Source of the DNA: Morinoia aosen
Taxonomy: Eukaryota; Arthropoda; Malacostraca; Amphipoda; Talitridae
Reading direction: 5' to 3'
NCBI GenBank assembly: GCA_030386875.1
Contig: CM059560.1
Location: 27,522,183-27,586,182, forward strand
Length of the DNA: 64,000 nucleotides
The translations under genes and the position numbers were made by a program. Numbering within the stretch: the first letter of the stretch is position 1; every line of letters begins with the position of its first letter. This document shows positions 40,601 through 52,600 of the stretch, one piece after another. The notes under the pieces are model-generated. The model worked only from the letters and a program-made list of their open reading frames with translations, did no database searches and had not been told where the DNA came from.

Positions 40601-43600
40601 TTGTTTTGGTTTAGTTTTCATAAGTATATGCGATGAATAGAGTTCACGTGTTTTAATTTTCTAATATTAGTCAATGTTGAGTTGGGGATTGTTTTTCTAC
40701 CCTTAATTTAAGTCATCTTTTGTGTTTATTTCATCTTTCTTTCACTTTACTAGCTTTTTTAGGTAAATATTTTCCTAGTATTTCATGTTTAGTTTTCAAG
40801 AGCGTTTAAACATTCTTCGCCAAACAGATCCACAACGTTCTTCACAATCGGTAAATTTTTCTTCTTTTTAATTTTTTCTAGTCTCCACGTATTTCCCATC
40901 ACACATTCGATTTTGATTTGGCTGCACGTTCCATTTTGGCATTGCAGGCACCACAACTTTGCCTCCCACTGACGATACTGCGGACGTGACGTGCGACGCT
41001 CCCTCGGCCACCGCCGCCCCCACCGCCATTGATGACACCACCACACTCACACCCACCGACACCGCCGTCTCCAACAACAACATTATCATGAAATCTTCTA
41101 ACGTGCCCTCGATCTCTGCTGCCCTCAAAATCCCCACTCCCTCTCACTCCCCCACGGGGGGCACTGCTCCCTCTTCTTTGGCGGCTGCGGGGGGCACTGG
41201 ACAAGGCACCGTAAATTACTCTTCTGCACCGGGCGGTAAGGGAACGCACTCTACTAGGGGCTCTCTGCGGGCTGCCTCCTTTCAGTCTTCGTTTGTCTCC
41301 CCTACGCCATCTTCTTCCGCTTCAGCTATTTCTTCCATGTCCTCCTCTTTTTCTTCCCCTACTTCTACTATTAGCCCATCCTCTAAATCTGCTGTCTCAT
41401 TCATTCCCGCTACTTCTTTCCCTACTTTTTCTAATTCTTCCTCAATACTTTCTCCCTATCAAGCTTATTCCTCGTCTATTTCATCTTCTTGCAAGCCTTC
41501 TTCCTCGTCTATTTCATCTTCTTGCAAGCCTTCTTCCTCCTATTACCGTTCGTCTTCTTTTCGTGCTCGTTCTTCTGAGTTTCATATTTCTTCTCCCTCC
41601 TCTGTTACAACTTATGATCGTTCTCGCTTGTGTTCGAATGTATCTTTTTGTACCTCTACTGCCACAGTGTCTGCGTCTCGTGACACAATAGGCAAGGCAC
41701 TCCCTCCTTCATCACTTGCCGTTTCTTCTCAGCCTTGTAACGCAGACGCTTCTTCGAATCCGTTTCCTATTGAGGACAGAATTTCAAGTACTCTTTGTCA
41801 CTCCGTCTCTGTCAAAACGAGTCACTCGTATTTTTCTTATTCTCATTCTCAATCTAAGCCTTCAACTCAAGTTCCTCTTTCTTCAACACCTTCTCAAAAA
41901 AGTAGAGATTCTTTTAGTAAATTAACTCCTTGTAGTCTTCAAGCTGCTTGCAAAGTCTCTTCCTCATACGCAAAGCCTCTTCTCAGCTCTAAATTTTCTT
42001 TTGGTTCTGCAGCCACGGCTTCCGATTTTTCTGCAGTTCAGGTTTCTACGTCGTCTGCTCCATTGGTTTCTATTTCTTCTGGGACTCCTCTTTCTGTCCC
42101 TTATACAACCTCTACTGTACAGGGTTCTACTTTTCAAACTGGATTTGGTCTTGCCAATGAAAGTCGTATATCTCATGTGCCTGCAATCGCAAAAGATCGA
42201 GGTTGTACGTTGAATGAGATCGGTGGAAGTCAAGCTTGTTCGTTTCCTTTGAATGCTGACCCTAATTATCCATATAAAGCATGCGGTAACCCTCCGACAG
42301 TGACGTGTCGTGCTTCCATCTCTCGCATGTCACGCGAGTCGGCGCAGTTTACGTTTACTAACTCAACGAGTGTTCGCGCGTCGTCTTCACTTTTGAATGT
42401 TACGGCTTCAAATTGTTTGCTTTCGGAGCCACTTACAACTACAGAAAATATCCTTACTAAAAAACCAATCTCTTCCCTGACTTCTTCCGTTAGATTTAGC
42501 CCTCTGGAACAATTGTCTCAATACCATCATGTAGTTGTCTCATCACCCCTTTCTTATTCGACTTGCATGTCACCTGTCAGTTTTGTAAAAACTTCATTCA
42601 ATGGTTCTTCATTCGTGGTTCCATCAACACACAAGCCTTATTCAGATTCTATTAAAAAATCGTGCATTTCAACTTCTTCATCCTTCGCCCCGGGTTCTAT
42701 CTGCACGCTGTCCACCATACCGCAGCCACCACTGACCTCGTCTGCAGACTATACCGACTCCAAACCGTCTGGCTCGACTTCTAACAAGCCTTTGCTTCCA
42801 CTTTCTCAATCGTTCATTTCAGCATCTAATCCATTTTTGAACCCCAAAACCTCTGGCACGGATGAAAGCGTTATGATTACGTCTGACAATGTGCAAAGAG
42901 GTACCTCTGATAAAGATATTAACGTTTATAATACGAATATTTCGGATAATACGAATATATCTTCGGCCAAACCGTGCATAGTGTCCCCCCCTAGATATTC
43001 TACTGCACTTTCTCGCCGCCCATCTACTCGCTTAACAGCTCCTGAAGTCACCATAATTTTACCGTCTAAATTCAATCCTTGTATGGTAGCATCATCGTTG
43101 ACATGTCGCACCTCGGTTAGCCCTTCTAAGTCTCATTTATCAAAATCGTTTTCGGGCTCACTGGACTCGAAATCACAAGCGCATACTGAGAAGACTTCTC
43201 GTAGCACAAAAAATGATTACAACTTGACTAACCGGATAGTCTCTCTTTCACGATTTGCGTCTGTTGCAAGACCAGTATCTTCAGTAATTCGATCTATCAC
43301 GCGAACGCAAGGTTCTCACACAGATGAAAGACACGTTCGTGTACCCACGAACACCGACGAAATTGCTTCCTTTTACAATTACGCTGAATCTCTTGTGCTA
43401 CCTCTCCCGGCGTCGTCTTCTGTTTCTGTCGAAGTCGGGGGATTCTCTGGGTCTGATCCCAGGCAAAATTCTAAGAACGATGACTCAAACATTGCTAGTA
43501 ACACGAACGCTGAAGTGTTTGCAAACAACATCAACCACATGCGATCGCTTAAGCTTGAAGACAGTGAAGTGAGCTACAACGAGATGCATCCTATATCGGA

Positions 43601-46600
43601 TCATAATACCAAGGATTATGATAATAAAAGAAGTATTTTGAAACGTTCTTCCTCGTATTACGAGGATGTTTTGATGACAAATAAAACTGTTCATGGATAT
43701 TCACTCTATGGTGACATCAATTCCAAACCTCCTCTAAAAAATTTGCACTCTTTCTCAACCTTTCGTGCTGCTGTCGACTGAAAATATTCATGACGGTGAC
43801 AAGATATTCGGTGACGTGTAACATTCATCTCTTTTTCAGCGAATAAATTCATTTCTTTTAATTTTGTTACATTGAAATTTTATGCACATTTCAAATTCCA
43901 ACTGGTGTGGAATTCATGTTTTTTCCTAAATTTACCGACTTGGTCTAGGCTTCCTTGTTTCGATGTTTTCCTAATTTCAATTTTCTCAGTACATGCATGT
44001 GTTTTTTGATTGTTTGTCACTCGAACGCTGTTAGCAACGCTTAATGAATAAATCATGTTCATTTAAACTTTCCTTTCCTGTTTGTTATTTGATAAAAATT
44101 TTGACCAACAAGTGTTAAGAAAGCACTCTAAACAATGGAAAGCGGACCCTCAATTTATTCAGTATCGCATTAGATGCATGCAGCGTGAGAACTGAGAAAC
44201 TGATGGGAAAAAACTAGGAGAAACTGATAGGGAACTGATCGGAGTAAATCTCAACGATAGGAATATTTTAAGCAAAGAAAACCTAATACCATGTTTGGTA
44301 CACGAAAGTTTTTCAAAATATGTTATGACAATACATTGTCCAGAATAACAGTCTACAGGTCCGTTTAAACGGTTCCTTTAGAGTCGGGGTACTGAAGGTA
44401 CTCTACTTGAAGACGATTCTCGATCATTATTTGTGGTGCTCATTTTTTTGACTGATTCGTCTTTAATAACCCACAAAGCGCTAAAAACTAAAACCCCGCT
44501 TGACAAATAAGTTTTGACTTCTGAGCCATTGGACTTATACATAAATGAAAAATCCAAATTACCACGATATCAATCTCCAGCACGGCAATAATTTTTCTGC
44601 GATGCACAAACGCTGTCTAATTATCTAAAACTGTCAATATTTTCAAAGGAACCATCGTAATTAAGCTTCAGTGATGCAATTGTAGCTCTATAAATTACTG
44701 GAAAACGTGGCTGGCTCGTCACCTGCTTAAATTTAGATGCTCCAAAAGAAAAGGGAGTGAGAAAAATATACTGCATTTTTGGAAAATATTTTATCCAGAC
44801 ATTTTATTTTGTTCTCCTGTCCCCGAAATGCGAGAAAAATTGTGCTCTAAATGTACGTCTTTTGACATGATCGAATATTGATTTACAAAGGGCATCCTGC
44901 TACGTGGGATTCAACTATTTCTTACTCAGCGAACGTAAGATCTGCAGTTTGATTCCCCAGCCTGCTCCGATACATGTTCCTGGTTGCCTCTTCCGACTCG
45001 AATTCGGAAACGGACAACCTCATAAGAGCAAAAATAACACAATTCTCAATTTCCATCTGTAGTAGCCTCGTGACTTCGAATTTGAAGCTCTTGCTTCTTC
45101 GAGCTTCGCGCTGTTTCTAAATGAAAACTTGTACTCGCATTGAACTCACTAACTGACTAAGAAAGTAATACTTTAAATAATTGTGTAGGCTCTACTTTTG
45201 TACGGGGATGGCAGAAGCATAATCTTGATGACCTAGCACTTTACACGTTACATTATGTCGGTTTTAATTTTTGTAACTCCAAGTCAACTCAGTTGTTCCA
45301 GGGAATCACTCTATCCATGCTTTTTGCTACATTGCTCCCTCACTTGCGAGGTGTTCGCCATTGTTACGCAGAACTTTGAAAGCGATGCTTACCAACATTT
45401 TATTAACATTTTGCTTGCTATGTTGTTGGAGCAGATAGTATTTCGCTCCTTAAAAGAACACAACACCGTACAAAAAGTGCTGCTTTACATCATAACCAGA
45501 TTTAACGAATAAATTCTATTTCGCTTTTAAAATACCCAATTTTCGTGTAAGGAACTCGTATGCTGAAGATTTACTTGGATGAACGTTCCCTCCCTGTGAC
45601 GAAAGGGGATTGGATTCGAGAATTTAGAGAGTTTTGCGGCGAAAATTGTAAGAGCCACTTCTTCATCACTGAGTTTTACCGTAGAACTCGTGTCATGTTT
45701 TGTTGTGCTCTGAATCTTAGCTTATCACCACAATCCTCTCTATTCTAGAACTTAGAGCTGGTCAGTATGCGATGAATGAAAAAATGTTATTTGTACACCA
45801 TTCTTATCCATAGCTGTCAAGTCGTTAACTAGCATTTCATATTTAATTTTTCATCTATAAAGAAGAATTTTATTTCCCACTACAATTTTTTGTTTTTCAA
45901 TTTTTCTCAGTCTGCTAAGCGTTTAACTTCCACTTTTATTCCCAGTTTTCCATTCTTAGAGCAAAGCATAGTTTCACAGCACGTGTTTTTTCTAATGATC
46001 AGTACTTGCACTACATTTAGCAATGAATCGACTTTTTGCGCTGCTACAGCAACTTCGCCTGATCTCTATGCTTGGCGAAGATCTCGTACCTTTCTAAAAT
46101 TCAGAAACTTTATCTTCAACACAAGCCTTCAAGTCAATATCAGAAAATTAACGTTAATACATCGTAAGCAGCTGACTTCGATTTCATATATTTAATTTTC
46201 ACAAGGAAAAATATCATTACCACCTAAATGCAATTTTTTTATTGGCTTTTATTTTTGAATGTAGAACCACAATCTTTTATTTTGCGTTAGTGCGAAACCA
46301 TCCGTTTTAAAATTCTATTCACTAAATTTCAACTACTGCTGTGGGGTTTTACCAGTTACGATATTTTTTCTTCCATTTTAAAATACAATGAATATATTTC
46401 AATGGCTTCCACTAGTGGTTTATATCTCTAACAGGTGCTAAACGATGATTCCTTCTATCCTGTTCCTCGACTCTGATTTTATGCTTAACTTTATCATGCA
46501 TCGACTCTCGCGACTCTTTTTCACCCCACTTTTCAAAACCAGAAAAATTAATCTCTGTGACAAGGCATTGTTCGCCATACTATCCAAACTATACATAGAA

Positions 46601-49600
46601 TAAATGCTCACCTGCAACTCCCTTGAAGGAAAACTAAGCCTGCAGTGCGTATTATTTCTTTTACATGATATCCATCGCCTGAAACGATATTGAGTTATAA
46701 TTATGAGTTATTAAATGAAGAGAATGAAATTATGATATTCTGAAGTATGATTCCATCACAACCGTGCATCAAGTTAGCATCTAATTTTTTCTCGTTGGGT
46801 AGCATTCAATGTTTTGGTGGATATTTTGCTCGTGGGATACCCTTCTTTGTCATTTGTTGGGTGTCGTTTTATGTGTCGGGCAGATATGACTTGAAATTTC
46901 GTGTCTTCAGATTAATTTTGAGGTGACACATTAAAATTTTGTGCTGATTTTACTACATCTTTTCCACTCTCCACCATCCCTCGTGCTTGCGTCCGGTGGT
47001 TCATCACTAACTTCTACTGGACCGCCTTCAACATTCTCTGGAAAATCATCTGAAATTTATTGTGGACTTGCCCACGGATACCTTGCAACGGCTGAACATC
47101 GCGTCGAGATGGCGCAACTCTCCTGCGCTTCATCTCTTCGTCATTCAATCGTCGGGCAATCGACATGCTCAATTGGGTGTCCGATATTTTCCTCCTGGCC
47201 ATCATATTTCGCATCATTTCTTACCGTGGCATCTCACAACCGACGACTGGACGTTCTTCGTCCTTTCTGGAGAAATTTCCTCCACATGCATTACTGCTTC
47301 TAATGCGTCCCTATATCAACGCATCCTCAACCGCCTACACGGTTACAATTCAACGAAGCAGCCTCAACTCTTAGCCCTACGTCCGTAGCCCAGGACAGAC
47401 TGGACTCTCTCTTGAAAAGCCTTCATAAGGATTCGTCAGGGCCTCATTACTTGGATCCTTCCGTAAATGATCTGGCAAACGCAAAACAGCCTGATAAAGC
47501 TGCCTCTGCTGCCGCATCCTCTCAAGGAGCTCTAGGTGAGATGGCCATGCACTGGTCGATATCGCACTGTGCCACGATACATTCTTCGTCTTACTGTGTG
47601 TTGTGACTGTTGTGTCCAACTATCGAATGGCTTGCTGAAAGCCTCGTTCATGAATTTGGTTCCAAAATTTTTCAGGGCCTATCACATTGGTTGAAGAAGT
47701 TCATTACATAACACTCTTACTCGTTGATAAAGTGTGAGCTTCAATCCAAACGTTGAAGGTTCGTGGGCACAGTGAGACATCTCCGCTGCTCGCAAATCAT
47801 GCCCACTCTTCATCTTAGGAGCTCAATGTTGTCTAGACGGTTGGCTCGTTCTGTTGTTTTCGACGTTCTGCTAACAACACAATGAAATCCTTCAGGCTTC
47901 TCCGAATTTTGATTTGTTTCATTCCTATATAGTAAATGACCGTCTTGGAGTCGATCCAATTTCAACATTTTAGTCATTTTATGAAATCATTTTTGTTTTT
48001 TTAATCGTTTACTGAGCGTTACCATTTTTACTTCTAGTGTGTCTTTAGCTTGAATGATTAAGATGACTGGGTAGAATATTCAAATGATTTTCAAGCATTT
48101 CAAAAGTGCTCTTTGAAAAATCGTAATTTGTATTGAATTGAAAAGTACGCCACTTGACTTTTGTCTTTTGTTGAAGTGTTATTAGTTGTGCTCATTGCTA
48201 CAGGAAAACTAAAGTAATTGTACAAGTATTTTAAGTACATAATTTTCCCCCTATTATATCTAATGAATTATAAAAGTAAACATTGCATGAGTGCAATAAA
48301 CTGATGAAGTCCTGAGTTCGCACAAATTTTGATGTTATCCAAAAAATGTGGGCAGTATTCAATATAAGATGGAGTTCTTGGTGATAAAACTAATATTTGC
48401 GAAATTAATAAATACAGAACTTAAGTTTGTGTCGTCGTCGGTACACGCGATTGGCAATCATTTTCAATCTCATTATCATTTGAGCGATCATGAAATTTAC
48501 ATTTAGCTTTCAATTTGCATTAATTCTCTAATTTCCATATTATAGCCGCACATATCACCCATCATTTTGAACATTTAAAGGAGGTTCAACTTACACTTTC
48601 TCTTCAGGGCAGTTCCTTCTCATGATATCAACATCTGTCGTATTATAACAATTGAGTCACGTAAAATTGCTTTTCTTTGCTAATTCACTTCCCTATGTGT
48701 GTGGTACTCTTGTAAATGAAACGTTCTCCTTGTGTTTGCAGGGTAATTGTCTCTGATTTGGTTGTAGATTATCTTGCATTGGCCTCGGGACATTTTGTGC
48801 TTTTGTAAGCGTTTTCATTTGTGTATCTCTTCAACTTTTCTTTAACGTTACTCGTTTTAGAGCGTTGCTTCTGATCATGGCTGCGTAGTTTCTTGTTTGA
48901 TGGGATGAAGAGGATGTAAAGACGTGATGTTTCCACTCATATCCTAGTGCCTGATTCTACCCATGACATTGCTACGCTTTGTTCCTCTTGTTTATTATTT
49001 CTTGTAACGTTTGTTTTAACGTGGGAACAAAATCGTTTGATTAATATATTTTTTTTCTCGATTTTGATGTTTGTGTCACTGTAGAATTATATAATTACTT
49101 TCGAATATAAAAAAAAGTTGAGAAGGTGCTAACGAACGAGTGCATATGAGTTGAAGCTCAAATGTATTAGATTATGATTATTCTTACTAGTTTAGTTTAT
49201 TTTGTTAAATTCTGACCTGTAATCAGAGTCGCAGGATTATGTTGGCCTGGAGGAAGTACTTGGCGGACACAAACACAAATACTTTACTGAACCGCGTGCT
49301 ATGCGTACCATGCAGTACATAAAATACTACAGAAATTTTCGTTCTATTTATCATCGCTCTATTGAAGTTGGGTCTCGACATTGAGGTATGAGATTTATGT
49401 ATTTTAAGCTTTTTTTGGAACGAGCGAAATACCTTAATCTTGCGACATTTCAAGATTAAACGTTAAAAGAACATAAAATCTAAACGGCTGAGAGGTTTTT
49501 GCGGTCCGGAATCAATGTAAAAGATGATGTGTGCCATGTTTGATTGAAATAAAACATTTATTTCAAACTATTAATTATCACTTGTGATAGTTTAGTGGCT

Positions 49601-52600
49601 TGTACTTTCTGATCTTCCTGAGAAGCTGAATTCCCGAGGCAGTTTATTTTTCTGCTTCTACATGCATTTCGGATCAATTCACGACGTATAAGAGGCGTCG
49701 TTTGAAAAAAGTATAATACTATTATTTCAGCTTATTTATCAAACAAGCTCCGTCAACCTCCTGTGAACTCACAATGCTTCGTTATAATGGCTCGCTTCCC
49801 CGCCAATTCCATGTTTTTATCGGAAACCTGTTGATTTACGTCAGAAGCGGACGCATTGGCCAACAAGCTCAAGGGCTTGGAGAGCAGCTGCAGCAGCAAC
49901 AAGGATGGCGGCCTGTCGTCTGCTACAACACCCACAGGGGCCTCCTCTTCTGGTGAGTTTGTCAGCCATCCAGCACGCTTGTGACATCATCGTATCTCCT
50001 CATGTTTCCCTTCAATTATGCCCGCTGAAATTTATCGGGGTATATGTATTAACTTTCTCAGGTCTTCAATGTTTGCATCACTCTTTGCCGATGACCTGAA
50101 AATGGCGTCTCTTTCTAACTAAATCTGAACTTTTTACTGATCTGATGAACGTTCTGATGTCTTGTCGTCCTTGTTTTAACGGATTGGTTGTTCTTTTATT
50201 GATATCGATGTAGGAGCGGGTAGGATGTATTTATGATGAGAATTCATAAATTTCTTCTGTAGGGTACTGACGATCATGTTTTTGTTGTAGGGCTTGGACA
50301 TTCAATATTCAATTGATGCAGTATTTCAACAAGAATTTATAGGTCAAATTCCAGTTGTGGGTCCATTGTTTGACAATAGGGCCATGCTCTTTTTCTTATG
50401 CATTCGATTCTAATCCTTTTCTTTGATTCACAAGCACTGCACAGCACACTCGTACTGATTGCGTGAAACTAGTACAATATTTTCGGAGTGTTCTTCTCAC
50501 TCTTCTATGTTTAGATGTCAATATTATCAAGATGATTTCATGAAGCAGTTGTAATTCCTGAGTTACCCCTATGAGAATTTGAATGATTTATTTACCACAA
50601 GCTCGTACATTGTTCCACGTAATGCATATGAATATACTTAATATTTAAATAGACAACAATTTTAGCACTGTGGGCCAATTAATCAACGACGATTATGTGG
50701 CTATTTCCCTCAAAGGGGCTTCAAATAGGCAACAGGTCTGGGTTAGTTAGGTTTGCCTATCCTATGCTATATGAAATGGCGCCCTCAGAGGATACTGTTG
50801 GGTTTATTCAGCTATTGACAGGCCTTTGGGGTTTTCATCTTGTATGCTCACTTTGCTTCTTTTCGTTTTCATGATTTCTTCACTATGTAATTTTTGTCTC
50901 TTTTTCTTCTTACTTCCCAACTCTCCGTTTCTATACGCAAGATATCGCTACGATTTTTTAGCTTGAATGCCTGAACCTACTCCGGGTCTGTTCAGTAAAA
51001 TTACTCTTCTTTCTCTTCGTTCAGTTAAGAGTGTCTCCTTGTCTCTCCGATGATCATTTTTCATGTTTTTGTTGGAAAAGGACCCTTAAGTGGACTATTA
51101 GGTCCTAAAATTTTATGGCGCTACGGACAATAGACAACGGACAAGAGGGACCAAAATCTTCAACTTTCGACCCCATTTCGACCTCATATAAAAAGAAAAC
51201 AAAATGGAAAATTTCCGACTATATTTTTGTTAGATATTTTTCAATGATTCTAAAACTGTCTTTGTTTTTGTTCTAGCATAAAAACTCAATGAGTTCTATT
51301 ATTTTGAAATAACAAAACCAATGGACTAAAAACCAATATGTATATTTTTTTCAAAAACTAAGGCCTTAATCAAAAAATGTATGAAAGAAATTGTGTTTCT
51401 TTTCAAAAGTTACATATTGTAGTCAAATTTTATAAGAATCAGACCAAAAATAAAAAAAATTCATAATTTTTAAAAAAATTTTTTTTTTGTTTTTTCATGT
51501 AAATTACAATTCACAGTGTGAATATGAAGTTATGCATGGAGATTATCGAAATAAAAATGAAAACAGCATTCAATTACAAAAATTTTCCATTATATTACAC
51601 TTCAACAAAAAATTTTGTTTTTGGCCTGTACTGTAAAGTCACTTATTTTCAAAATTCAAAAGAATAGAAGTCATTGAGTTTTTATGCTAGGAAGAAAACA
51701 AAGAAAGTTTTAGAATTTTTGGAACATTTCTAACAAAGATACATTTCTATTTTTCCAATTTGTACATTCTAATTTTTTTTTATCATAATTCAAATCCAAA
51801 AATTTCGGTATATTTTATGTATTGGTAAAATTTCGCATATATAACAAAAAATTCAAATACAAAATCGCTGAATGTATCTTTGTTAGAAATGTTCCAAGGA
51901 TTCCAAAACTGTCTATGAATTTGTTCTAGCATAAAAACTCAATGACTTCTATTTTTTTGAAATGTGTATAAAAATGACTCAAAAAACTAATATTTCAAAT
52001 TTTTCGGAAAAAATAAGGCCTAAATCAAAAAAGTCCCTGAATAAAATATGTTTTATCAAGGTGAATAGTTGACGCCTGGGTTCCATATTTGCAGTTAGGT
52101 TTTTAAATAACTCTTCCAGGTTAAGATATATATTAGGCCAAGCTTTCGAACTCACAAGTGGAGTTCGTCATCAGGGCTGAAACATTCACAAGAGCTGGAC
52201 GCATATGGCTACACACGTACGTATCTATGATACAGTCTTCTAAAGTAATTATTATTAAGCGGGCTTCGACTTGGTACTGACATCATTCCAAGTACATACG
52301 CTGTCATTTTGGAGGTAATAGTTTATTTATTATCGGGAAATAACATGGGGGGAAATAACATATCTTGTCTTCTATTAATTGATTTGGAATTTTACCTAGA
52401 GTAGCACGCTTCTATGAATTTTCTTGACATTGTTTTCGACTCCGTTGCTAAAATATTAAAATTTTCGATATTCATTTAGTGACCAGTTTCTTGCTGGTGT
52501 TGGAAAACGTTACTTGTTATTTATCGGAGCTGAATTGAACGTGTATGTTCCTCAATGCGCTACTTCGCTGTTCTCCCAGTCTCTCCCATGTATGATGCTG

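Noticed and set aside
40899..41249. Minus-strand Gly/Ser/Arg-rich frame
   Set aside because: Antisense shadow of the start of the giant exon.
46941..47388. Two overlapping 108-120 codon frames before exon 47362
   Set aside because: Neither reads like a known domain. The one in phase with the exon is interrupted by a stop at about 47301, so only the part after the acceptor is supported.
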